From an uncultured Rickettsiales bacterium (GTDB lineage Bacteria; Pseudomonadota; Alphaproteobacteria; Rickettsiales; Deianiraeaceae), in contig CAMNMI010000002.1 in the NCBI GenBank assembly GCA_946544555.1, positions 1 through 29,054 of the forward strand: 29,054 nt of DNA, in the 5' to 3' direction. Positions 1 through 6,822 of the stretch are shown piece by piece. The notes under the pieces were generated by a model. It saw only the letters and a list, made by a program, of their open reading frames with translations. It ran no database searches and was not told where the DNA came from. A program made the position numbers and the translations under genes. Position 1 is the stretch's first letter, and each line of letters starts with the position of its first letter.

Positions 1-40
1 CGCAGCCAAATGGCGAGGGCGTGGCCTCGGGCGGCGCAAC
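1..40 (+). repeat. GC-rich palindromic repeat, copy A (partial, cut by the window edge)
   Basis: This GC-rich block matches the right half of the repeats at 13999-14083 and 18793-18885. It holds the inner-stem arm CCAAATG, then the conserved module GGCGAGGGCGTGGCCTCGGG, and ends GCGCAAC. It differs from those copies at one base (GGCGGCGC instead of GGCAGCGC). The left half lies outside the window. It sits just beyond the 3' end of the minus-strand DUF805 gene. Confidence 0.85.
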
Positions 41-53
41 AGTCATTTAAACA

Positions 54-554
54 TTATATGCGGGGTTTGCCAAATCTGTTCTCCTTTGATTGACCTTTTT
101 TCAAAAGCAACACTAAAAGAGTGATTTGCCCAAGAATAGGAATAAGTAAAAAAGCCATGAACCAAGCTGACCTATTTGTGTCATGCAACCGCCTTGCGAT
201 AAGTGAAAATGCTGGCACAGAAGATGCAATGAAGTATATCAATTCAAACATCATAACACAGCGTTGGAATGTTGTTGCAGATGCATATGTATCGCCCCAC
301 AAATCTCCCAGCATTTGCCCGAATTGACTTAATTGTGTGTACTTATTTTCATCAAAAATTACAGTCGGCTCAACAAAATAAAGCAACAAATATGGCAAAA
401 CTTTCCACACAAAAAAACCAAGCGCAAACTCTTTTATAGTGGCGCGCCCCATATTAAAACAGTTCGCCCAGAAAGACAGTAGACAATCATTGAATGTGTT
501 TTTAAAAACTGCTCTTCTCTTGCATGCCTTTTTCTTCCTTTTTAGGAGTTTCAT
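54..554 (-). CDS. DUF805 family inner-membrane protein
   Basis: A 166-residue protein with a basic N-terminus and hydrophobic segments at about 42-60, 100-118 and 130-150. The motif ARRLHDTNRSAWF (about 119-131), followed by a LIPILGQI-type membrane segment and a terminal NRFGKPRI, is the signature of the DUF805 (YhaH-like) family, whose biochemical role is unknown. The ATG lies 6 nt after the stop of the upstream lipoprotein gene with no ribosome-binding site visible, so the two genes are probably translated from one message. The basic stretch of about 35 residues before the first membrane segment is longer than usual for the family. The internal Met35 could be the true start, but it also lacks a ribosome-binding site. 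Confidence 0.8.
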   Translation of the reverse strand: MKLLKRKKKACKRRAVFKNTFNDCLLSFWANCFNMGRATIKEFALGFFVWKVLPYLLLYFVEPTVIFDENKYTQLSQFGQMLGDLWGDTYASATTFQRCVMMFELIYFIASSVPAFSLIARRLHDTNRSAWFMAFLLIPILGQITLLVLLLKKGQSKENRFGKPRI

Positions 555-560
555 ACACTA

Positions 561-1322
561 CTATTTTCTGCGATTTCTGTGAGTTCTTTTCTTTGTTTTG
601 TTGTATTTTTTTGTCTTTTTGATTTTGCTTTTTTTGATTGTTTGTTTTTTACTTGTTGTTTGACTAACTTTTTCAGTTTTGATTTTTGTGTTTTCCAAGT
701 AATAAACCTCCCTCAAACCATCTGAGTAGTTTCCAATGCCATAGCAAGCATTGACTTTTTTTGTTGGTTCATCTGGGTTGTAAATTACGGCTTGTTTGCA
801 ACAATCCTGAATACCACCATCGTTGTGTTTTTGGAGGTTGGATGATTTGTCTATTTGTAATACAAACTTTTCACCTTCTGGTAATTTTCCCTTTTCTGCA
901 AACTTGATATTTTCATTCAATTGCTTGATTTTCTCGGCTTTTTTCGTGTTGCAGTTGCTGATGTAGCTTTTCAAACTCTTTACACCTTTTCTGTTTCTCT
1001 TCAATGCCAACTGTCTTTGTCTTTTAGCAACAACATTGCAATTCAAGTTTTGAACTTTATTTAACCTATTTTCGTAATAGATTTTTCCCAAGAAATATGG
1101 ATGATCTTCTGTTGCTCTTTTTTCGATGCTTTGCGAGTATTCATTAAATGCCTTGTCATCGCTGCACATTTTCCCAAAGAGCTCGTCTGGCGTTGGCTCC
1201 TTTTTTTCTTCTTGAACAACCACCGGCTCTGATTGTTTGACTTCTTCTTTGTATTCAACATTGTTCTGGCATGATACAACTGCCAAAAGGCCAAGTGCTA
1301 ATAATATTTTCTTGTTTTTCAT
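561..1322 (-). CDS. putative lipoprotein with Lys/Arg-rich C-terminal tail
   Basis: A 253-residue protein with a lipoprotein signal peptide: basic MKNKK, a hydrophobic core and the lipobox VVSC, which puts the lipidated cysteine at residue 18. The mature region is charged and cysteine-containing (NCNV, SNCN, QDCCKQ, NACYG), suggesting disulphides in the periplasm. The last 36 residues or so are very rich in Lys, Arg and Thr, which could bind anionic envelope polymers; that is inference. I do not recognise the family. A good promoter precedes it (1339-1366), and the DUF805 gene follows 6 nt after the stop. Confidence 0.75.
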   Translation of the reverse strand: MKNKKILLALGLLAVVSCQNNVEYKEEVKQSEPVVVQEEKKEPTPDELFGKMCSDDKAFNEYSQSIEKRATEDHPYFLGKIYYENRLNKVQNLNCNVVAKRQRQLALKRNRKGVKSLKSYISNCNTKKAEKIKQLNENIKFAEKGKLPEGEKFVLQIDKSSNLQKHNDGGIQDCCKQAVIYNPDEPTKKVNACYGIGNYSDGLREVYYLENTKIKTEKVSQTTSKKQTIKKSKIKKTKKYNKTKKRTHRNRRK

Positions 1323-1338
1323 ACGAACTTACAGGAGG

Positions 1339-1366
1339 ACTATATTGGTATAAAAATTATTTGCAA
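1339..1366 (-). promoter_or_regulatory. promoter of the lipoprotein-DUF805 operon
   Basis: On the minus strand there is a -35 TTGCAA (1361-1366), a 16-nt spacer and a -10 TATAGT (1339-1344). The predicted transcript starts about 10 nt before the ATG at 1322, leaving no room for a Shine-Dalgarno site. Confidence 0.6.
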
Positions 1367-1383
1367 CATTTTCTTTTAGATAT

Positions 1384-1494
1384 ATTGCGTAGTGCAGAGC
1401 AAGTTTTTACTCCGAGCAGAACCGAGCATGAGCGAAGACGCATTGAGTGATGAAATTAAAAAACGCTAATGCGTGGTCTCATTGGCAGCACAAT
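1384..1494 (+). repeat. decayed copy of the GC-rich palindromic repeat (copy F)
   Basis: It aligns over its full length with the reverse complement of the copy at 12505-12613. Both begin TTGCGT, then have a GTTTTT arm, TCCGAGC, CCGAGC, GAGCGA, ATTGAG and an AAAAAC arm, and end GCGTGGxCTC and GGCAGC-CAA. In the first 25 bases all six differences from copy B are transitions, mostly G to A. The inner arms GTTTTT and AAAAAC still pair. It lies in the divergent intergenic region between the lipoprotein and manC-like genes. Confidence 0.75.
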
Positions 1495-1523
1495 ATGAAG
1501 ATTTTTTATCAAGAACAAAAACC

Positions 1524-1554
1524 TTGACAATTGGAATTACAAACTGCCGATAAA
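1524..1554 (+). promoter_or_regulatory. possible promoter of the manC-like gene
   Basis: A perfect -35 TTGACA (1524-1529) is followed by a weak -10 candidate GATAAA (1549-1554) at a long 19-nt spacing. The gene has no ribosome-binding site. The -35 element is convincing and the -10 is not. Confidence 0.35.
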
Positions 1555-1571
1555 AAACTATATTTCTTGCT

Positions 1572-2477
1572 ATGAAAGTTGCTCCAATAATCCTTGCAGG
1601 TGGCTTTGGAACAAGGTTGGCACCAATATCAACAGAGGAAAAACCAAAACAATTTCTTTCATTCTTGGTTGATGGCAGCAGTTTTTTTCAACAAACTATT
1701 AGAAGATTGAGGTTTGTTTTTAGGCACGAAACCTTGACAATCGTAATAAATACAAAACACAAGGCACTTGCAATTGAACAGCTAACAATGATTTGTGAAC
1801 GAAATGTCAAGTTAATTGTTGAGCCAGAAAACCATAACACATTTGCACCAATTTTACTTAGTTTAATAGAAAACAAAAGCGCCAATTTGCTGTTCGTGAC
1901 ACCAACTGATTTGTATATTAATGACTATAAACAGTTTGCGTCTGATTTGCAGATGGCTTTTTCTGTTCCGTATTTGCAAGACAAGCATGCTATTTTTGGT
2001 ATTAAACCAACCTGTGCAAGCACAGAATATGGATATATCAAAACAACCAAAATTGGTAGAAGAAGGATCAATGCTGTCTCCAATTTCATGGAAAAACCAA
2101 ACAAGAAATTGGCGGAACAGTTTATATCAGAAGGAAGTTATTTGTGGAATAGTGGCATGTTTTTGTTTGACACAAATCTTTTGAAACAAGAAGTAGAAAA
2201 ATATCAAATGCAGTCATTTGAGAGTGCTAAAAAATTGACTTTTGCACAAGAAAAAACACAAAATGGAATTGAAATTTTATATCCAAGTGAGCAAGAATTT
2301 TTGCAAATCAAGAAAACATCCATTGATTATGCAATCGCGGAAAAAAGCCAGAATATGTATTGCATTTCAGCAAATTTTGACTGGATGGATGCTGGCAGTT
2401 GGGAAAGTATAGCAATATTGCAACGAAGTGAGCATGTTTATCTTGCAAACTTAAAATCATCTAATTTGTTCTGTTAA
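1572..2477 (+). CDS. manC: mannose-1-phosphate guanylyltransferase-like nucleotidyltransferase
   Basis: A 301-residue protein that would make GDP-mannose from mannose-1-phosphate and GTP for cell-surface glycans. Family marks are visible: LAGGFGTRLAPIS (8-20) with PKQFL, FMEKP (about 172-176), YLWNSGMFLFD (about 190-200), TSIDYAIAEKS (about 249-259) and DWMDAGSW (about 270-277). The usual PADH motif reads PTDL (111-114). It ends about 20 residues after the GSW motif, so it has neither the left-handed beta-helix tail nor the fused isomerase domain found in many relatives. It has no ribosome-binding site. It stands alone, with no visible sugar-nucleotide partner. Another hexose-1-phosphate nucleotidyltransferase specificity is possible. 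Confidence 0.8.
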   Translation: MKVAPIILAGGFGTRLAPISTEEKPKQFLSFLVDGSSFFQQTIRRLRFVFRHETLTIVINTKHKALAIEQLTMICERNVKLIVEPENHNTFAPILLSLIENKSANLLFVTPTDLYINDYKQFASDLQMAFSVPYLQDKHAIFGIKPTCASTEYGYIKTTKIGRRRINAVSNFMEKPNKKLAEQFISEGSYLWNSGMFLFDTNLLKQEVEKYQMQSFESAKKLTFAQEKTQNGIEILYPSEQEFLQIKKTSIDYAIAEKSQNMYCISANFDWMDAGSWESIAILQRSEHVYLANLKSSNLFC

Positions 2478-2570
2478 ACAATTTGTTTTTCTATTGTACC
2501 ACCAGATGCCATATAATCGCTGTTCGCATTTCGCTCAGCGCAGTTGCAACAACAATACCAAAAAATAGAT

Positions 2571-2597
2571 TTGACAAATAAAAAGTCAGTGTATCTG
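2571..2597 (+). promoter_or_regulatory. promoter of the cyclophilin-mlaF operon
   Basis: A -35 TTGACA (2571-2576), a 15-nt spacer and a weak -10 TATCTG (2592-2597). The ATG at 2605 is 34 nt from the start of the -35, so the transcript would be leaderless or nearly so. Confidence 0.45.
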
Positions 2598-2604
2598 TGC
2601 AAAT

Positions 2605-3201
2605 ATGCAAAAGTCCAATTTTTTTAAAGGTTTTTTTGTTGCAATTGGATTGAGTTGTATTGTCTGTTTTACCTATATGAACTCAACGAAAATGGGATTA
2701 GCTCGTAAAATTGAAACAAATATGGAAAACACATTGTATCTTGATTTGAAGGATGGTCGCGTTGTCATCCGCATGCTGCCAGATGTTGCACCAAAACATG
2801 TTGCGCGCATCAAAGAACTTGTCAGAAGTGGGTTCTATAATGGCCTGACTTTTCACCGCGTGATAGAGGGTTTTATGGCCCAGGGAGGTGATCCAGATGG
2901 CAATGGAACTGGTGGAAGTGGTAAAAAAATACCAGCGGAATTTACAAAAAAATACAGTCACAAACGCGGTGCCGTCTCCATGGCGAGAGCACAAGATCCA
3001 AACAGTGCAGATAGCCAGTTCTTTATCGTGACGGCCGACAGCACCTACCTTGATGGGCAATACACAATTTGGGGTTATGTCGTCAGCGGAATGGAGTTTG
3101 TTGACAACATCAAAAAGGGAAATTCAATGCAGAATGGCTTGGTGCAAGACCCAGACAAGATTGTAAAAATGACAATCGCAAGCGATGTTAAAGGCAAATA
3201 A
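2605..3201 (+). CDS. periplasmic cyclophilin-type peptidyl-prolyl cis-trans isomerase
   Basis: A 198-residue protein with an N-terminal membrane or signal segment (about 8-25), placing the enzyme in the periplasm, where it would speed proline isomerisation during protein folding. The cyclophilin core begins near residue 42. It shows FYNGLTFHRVIEGFMAQGGD (77-96) with the catalytic Arg85, then GTGG (about 101-104), SQFFIV (about 137-142) and LDGQYTIWGYVVSGMEFVD (149-167). The signal segment has no good cleavage site, so it may stay as an anchor. The stop codon TAA shares its last A with the ATG of the next gene, which indicates translational coupling with the MlaF-like ATPase. Confidence 0.9.
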   Translation: MQKSNFFKGFFVAIGLSCIVCFTYMNSTKMGLARKIETNMENTLYLDLKDGRVVIRMLPDVAPKHVARIKELVRSGFYNGLTFHRVIEGFMAQGGDPDGNGTGGSGKKIPAEFTKKYSHKRGAVSMARAQDPNSADSQFFIVTADSTYLDGQYTIWGYVVSGMEFVDNIKKGNSMQNGLVQDPDKIVKMTIASDVKGK

Positions 3202-3968
3202 TGATGGCAGGCGTAAAAGTTGAGGCAAAAAATCTGAAAAAGTCATTTGGCAAACGCGAGATTTTGCATGATGTCTCATTTGATTGTCAGCCGGGTGAAA
3301 GCGTTGTAATTCTCGGCGAGAGCGGCATGGGAAAGTCGGTCATGATGCGTATTGTTGGTATGCTTTTGGAGACTACAAAAGGTAGCGTAAAAATTGACGG
3401 ACAAGAAATTGTTGGCATTACAGAGCGCGCACGAGAAAAAGTCATGCGTAAGATTGGCTTTTTGTTTCAGTATTCTGGACTGTTTGACCATTTATCGGTT
3501 TGGGAGAATATCATGTTTTATGACCTATTCATTAAGAAAAAAAACCCACACAAAATGAAAGAAATTGCTGAGAATTTAATGAAGGAACTCGGTATCCCAG
3601 AACAGGCCATTGAGAACAAACCAAGTGAAATATCTGGTGGAATGCAACGCCGTGTTGCCTTGGCAAGAACAATAGTAAAGAAGCCAAGTTTGATTTTGCT
3701 TGATGAGCCAACTACTGGCCTTGACCCAATTATCTGTGAAGTAATCAACAATACAATCAACAAAACCAGACAAAAAACTGGCGCAACAATGTTGACAATT
3801 ACGCATGACTTGAACTCGGCGCTGCAAATTGGTGACAGAATTATTGTCCTACGCTACGGTGAGATCATTTTTGATGGTCCAGCATTTGATATTTTTGATG
3901 CAAAAGATAAATACATAAATGACTTCATTAAGGCTGCAAATGTCAATCAAAAGACGCTAAAAGTTTAG
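3201..3968 (+). CDS. mlaF: MlaF-like ABC transporter ATP-binding protein (phospholipid trafficking)
   Basis: A 255-residue ATPase subunit of an Mla-type (maintenance of outer-membrane lipid asymmetry) transporter, working on the cytoplasmic side with MlaE permease and MlaD partners that are not in this window. Seen: Walker A GESGMGKS (39-46), Q-loop FLFQYSGLFD around Gln90, signature SGGMQRR (145-151), Walker B LILLDEP (164-170), TTGLDP and a switch His202 in TITHD. The GLFD sequence after the Q-loop and the overall length favour MlaF over other importers. It is coupled to the cyclophilin gene by a TAATG junction. Its stop overlaps the convergent birA stop by 4 nt. A second ATG at 3204 is equally possible. 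Confidence 0.8.
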   Translation: MMAGVKVEAKNLKKSFGKREILHDVSFDCQPGESVVILGESGMGKSVMMRIVGMLLETTKGSVKIDGQEIVGITERAREKVMRKIGFLFQYSGLFDHLSVWENIMFYDLFIKKKNPHKMKEIAENLMKELGIPEQAIENKPSEISGGMQRRVALARTIVKKPSLILLDEPTTGLDPIICEVINNTINKTRQKTGATMLTITHDLNSALQIGDRIIVLRYGEIIFDGPAFDIFDAKDKYINDFIKAANVNQKTLKV

Positions 3969-4684
3969 TTCTGAATACCACCAATCACCTCATCGCTGCT
4001 GATAACAATATCGTTCGTGCCATCCTCCTTTTCAACAATCAAGCACCCTTTGTCATTAATATCCTTGAATTTCACAACACAGTTATCCCTCAAAATCAGC
4101 TTGTGTCCAAGCATGTAAGCGCTCCGTTTCCAGTTCTCTCTGATAACTGAAAAACCATACTGTTGCAAGTTCGCAATGTGCCTTTTCAAATATTTATCCA
4201 ATATCTTTTCAAACTCCTGTGGCTCAATACGAGTACCCGTTTCAGCAAGTAAATTGGTCGCCGGAAAGTGTTCTGTTTTAGACGGATGCGAGACTAAATT
4301 TATGCCAACACCCATAATAATATGTTGTTTGTAGAACTCTGCCAAAATGCCGCAGATTTTGCACTTTTTTATCAGAATGTCGTTCGGCCACTTGATTTTC
4401 ACCTCACTCTTCAAATCAGGGCAAATTTCAAGTATGGTGTCCCTAACTGCAAGCCCAGAACAGAATTCAGTAAAATGTATATCACTAAACTTCAAGTAGT
4501 TCTCATAAAACACATATGAACAATTGAAATCACCGCGTTTTGTTTTCCATGGAATATTCTTTTTTGTCGTGATACCGGCTGTTTGATATAATGCTAATAA
4601 TTTGTCGCTTATTATAACGCCCTTCGCATCAATCTGCCGCTTAGCCTCTAACTGCGTGCTATCTATGGTATCAAAAATTTGCAT
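3965..4684 (-). CDS. birA: biotin-[acetyl-CoA carboxylase] ligase, divergent catalytic loop
   Basis: A 239-residue protein that would attach biotin to the acetyl-CoA carboxylase carrier protein. Visible marks are DSTQLEA (8-14), QTAG (34-37), KWPNDI (98-103), KICGILAE (109-116) and a GVGINL motif. There is no N-terminal DNA-binding domain, so it is a plain ligase and not a repressor. The loop that normally reads GRGRRGRxW after QTA is GITTKKNIPW here, losing the arginines that hold biotinyl-5'-AMP in E. coli BirA. ATG 4684 is preferred over the in-frame TTG at 4687. It lies downstream of a strong terminator, so it needs its own promoter, which I could not identify. Confidence 0.8.
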   Translation of the reverse strand: MQIFDTIDSTQLEAKRQIDAKGVIISDKLLALYQTAGITTKKNIPWKTKRGDFNCSYVFYENYLKFSDIHFTEFCSGLAVRDTILEICPDLKSEVKIKWPNDILIKKCKICGILAEFYKQHIIMGVGINLVSHPSKTEHFPATNLLAETGTRIEPQEFEKILDKYLKRHIANLQQYGFSVIRENWKRSAYMLGHKLILRDNCVVKFKDINDKGCLIVEKEDGTNDIVISSDEVIGGIQN

Positions 4685-4726
4685 CAATGGAACTTATAGA
4701 AATCAAATTTTATTATCAATAGCTAT

Positions 4727-4755
4727 AAAAAAAAGCCCACGCCGAAGCGTAGGCC
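4727..4755 (-). terminator. rho-independent terminator after the prepilin-like gene
   Basis: On the minus strand an 8-bp stem, GCCTACGC with GCGTGGGC (one U-G pair), closes a UUCG tetraloop and is followed by eight T residues. It begins about 30 nt past the prepilin stop and isolates that gene from birA. Confidence 0.93.
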
Positions 4756-4783
4756 TTATTATTTAAACTTAACATCAAGATGA

Positions 4784-5860
4784 TTACTCGTTGCTCATTA
4801 AGTAGATAATATTGCAACCGTATTTTACATCAGAGTTGTCAAGATAGAATGCCGTGCCAACATTTTCAAATGTTGAGTTATAGCAAACTTTTTGAGCATG
4901 CGTTGCACCTTCAGCTGAATAAGCATAAGCACCCTTCAATGCAAGCATATTACCTGTTCCTGGTTGACCATCATCCATTTTAACATCCATCATGTTTGCC
5001 ATTGTTGATGACAAGATACCTGTTGCTGTATTTGAAATACCTTGTGCGTCAGATGTAGGAGCCGTATTACGATATGAAACAAGAACGTTCTTACCAGAAA
5101 TACGTGAACGGTATAACGTGTTTTTCATTTCACTCATCTGAGAACCACGAATGTAATACATTTCTGTAACATTTTCAGGAACACCAACAAATGAGAAAGC
5201 ACCTTCTGAGTCAAACGATGCAGCACCTTGTGTTGCTTTAACCATTGCATTAGAAATACAGTCAGAACATGCTTCACCAGCTTCCAATGTTGCCGTACCT
5301 CCGTCTGGAATATAAACCGTCTTAACAGGTGACTTCTTTGCCATCAATCCACCTTCTGTCTCTGATGTGCCAGTCAATGTAGACAAACTTTCCGCGATAC
5401 CATACTTTACCGTATCAAGAACTTTACCAGATTTCATGAAACGCATACCTGTAACAAAAGGCAACCAGTTATCACTACTTGCAATCACTGATGCACTCAC
5501 ATAACCTTCAATAACACGTGTATCAGCGGCACCTGTTCCACTTGATAATGATACACAGTATTTACCTGGCTCTGGCAATGTACCAGATTTTCTCTCCTCC
5601 TCTGTTACAACCTGTGAGAATTCAGCATACCTTTTACAAGTCGTCACGTCAACATTTCCTGGCAACACTTCAAATGTATCCTGGAAAAGGACAAAGTTCT
5701 TCTTATAATAGTCGAACTCAAACATAATACGCTGCAACTTTGCACGGTCAACAATTTTACGCCCAACCAACAGAGAACCAACTAATAATGACAAAATAAG
5801 CAAGACGATTGACAACTCGACCAGAGTGAACGACTGCTTTGCATTCTTTTTCATCTTCAT
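4784..5860 (-). CDS. type IV prepilin/pseudopilin-like secreted protein
   Basis: A 358-residue protein with a class III signal: short basic leader MKMKKNAKQS, then FTLVELSIVLLILSLLVGSL, the hydrophobic N-terminal helix of type IV pilins and pseudopilins. Glu lies at +5 of the predicted mature protein (Glu15). The residue before the cut site is Ser10 and not the usual Gly. The remaining 320 residues are not a known pilin head. They contain YKKNFVLFQDTFEVLPGN, a helical region often seen in large pseudopilin-like proteins of alphaproteobacteria, and a CSDC pair. No other pilus or type II secretion genes are nearby. It has its own promoter with an A tract and a strong terminator, so it is a single-gene unit, perhaps abundantly expressed. 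Confidence 0.75.
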   Translation of the reverse strand: MKMKKNAKQSFTLVELSIVLLILSLLVGSLLVGRKIVDRAKLQRIMFEFDYYKKNFVLFQDTFEVLPGNVDVTTCKRYAEFSQVVTEEERKSGTLPEPGKYCVSLSSGTGAADTRVIEGYVSASVIASSDNWLPFVTGMRFMKSGKVLDTVKYGIAESLSTLTGTSETEGGLMAKKSPVKTVYIPDGGTATLEAGEACSDCISNAMVKATQGAASFDSEGAFSFVGVPENVTEMYYIRGSQMSEMKNTLYRSRISGKNVLVSYRNTAPTSDAQGISNTATGILSSTMANMMDVKMDDGQPGTGNMLALKGAYAYSAEGATHAQKVCYNSTFENVGTAFYLDNSDVKYGCNIIYLMSNE

Positions 5861-5888
5861 ATAAACAAGTTATAACAAAACTGCACAT

Positions 5889-5916
5889 ATCATAAATTGA
5901 TTTTTTTTTTTGTCAA
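5889..5916 (-). promoter_or_regulatory. prepilin promoter with an A tract in the spacer
   Basis: On the minus strand there is a -35 TTGACA (5911-5916), a 16-nt spacer whose first 10 bases are all A, and a -10 TATGAT (5889-5894). The homopolymer is 11 long (5901-5911) counting the last A of the -35. A change in its length would change the spacing of the two hexamers. Confidence 0.7.
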
Positions 5917-6016
5917 GTATAAAATACTTATATTTCACACATTTTATTCCATGAATATTATCACTCACAAAAAATTGTTATAATTATTAATATACATACC
6001 AAAAGACAAATATCCC

Positions 6017-6046
6017 TTGCAAATAAAAAATCAGCATTTTTACTCC
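6017..6046 (+). promoter_or_regulatory. possible promoter of the permease operon
   Basis: A -35-like TTGCAA followed by ATAAAAAA, the same sequence seen upstream of rpsJ, and a weak -10 TACTCC (6041-6046). The ATG at 6060 follows closely. Confidence 0.3.
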
Positions 6047-6059
6047 ACCTGGTGTTTAT

Positions 6060-6812
6060 ATGCGCGGTATAATAAAACAGATACTTTATGCTTCAAGACG
6101 TGATGCTTTGTTCTTGGGAACGACTTTCATTGTGCTGATATGCGCCGGGTTGTCTTGCTTTATCGGTTCAAACGCGGTCGTGGAAGCGCAAGAGGCTCGG
6201 ATAGCTTATACGGCAGGCATATCGCGCATTGCAGTCATGCTCGGATTTATAGTTTTTGTCGTATTCTACATCAAAAGAATGTTTGAAAACCACGAAATTG
6301 AAGTCATTTTGTCGCACTCAATTTCACGCACAAAAGTACTCATCGCCATGTTCTGCGGCTTTGCAATCACGCTTTTGACGCTCTTGGTGCCAGTTTGTCT
6401 CATCTTGTTGTTGCTCAAAACCTCGTTCACAGGATTGCTCGTGTGGGCACTCAGTATCTACTTGGAAGGGCTTTTAATGCTGTCATTCACGCTGTGTTGT
6501 GCGCTCATCATAAACAGTCAAGTTCACAGTTTAGCTGGTTGTGTCATGATGTATATCATCGGTCGTGTCATTGGCTCGTTTGTCTACTACATTCAACTAT
6601 CATTGAAACTTGATTTGTACAGTATTCTAAGCTCCATTTTGCGTGTATTGTCAATCTGCTTGCCAAGATTGGACCTCTTTGGAAAGACATCATGGCTACT
6701 TTACAGTGATTTCTCCATTGGTAGCATCGGACTTTTCCTCACACAAACACTTGCATTCTGTGGCATTTTTGTGTTCGCAGCAATAATTGATTTGAAGAAA
6801 AAAGAGTTTTAA
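6060..6812 (+). CDS. ABC-2/NosY-like membrane permease
   Basis: A 250-residue integral membrane protein with about six hydrophobic segments (near 19-37, 52-70, 94-122, 124-150, 155-175 and 222-242). After the second segment it reads FENHEIEVILSHSISRTKVL, which resembles the cytoplasmic coupling region of ABC-2/NosY-type permeases (usually E-x-LLSKPISR). That suggests an exporter permease, but no ATP-binding subunit is adjacent; the next gene starts 10 nt downstream and is not an ATPase. Substrate unknown. Membrane protein: high confidence. ABC permease: moderate. Confidence 0.6.
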   Translation: MRGIIKQILYASRRDALFLGTTFIVLICAGLSCFIGSNAVVEAQEARIAYTAGISRIAVMLGFIVFVVFYIKRMFENHEIEVILSHSISRTKVLIAMFCGFAITLLTLLVPVCLILLLLKTSFTGLLVWALSIYLEGLLMLSFTLCCALIINSQVHSLAGCVMMYIIGRVIGSFVYYIQLSLKLDLYSILSSILRVLSICLPRLDLFGKTSWLLYSDFSIGSIGLFLTQTLAFCGIFVFAAIIDLKKKEF

Positions 6813-6822
6813 TGTTTAGCAG

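Noticed and set aside
1521..1741. An 11-base match, ACCTTGACAAT, upstream of and inside the manC-like gene
   Set aside because: It is short and one copy is coding sequence; chance similarity in AT-rich DNA is enough.
2478..2604. Possible remnant of a repeat or of the missing manC tail after the gene
   Set aside because: GCTCAGCGCAGTTGC recalls the repeat ends, but no paired arms or collinear match were found, and no frame continues the protein convincingly.
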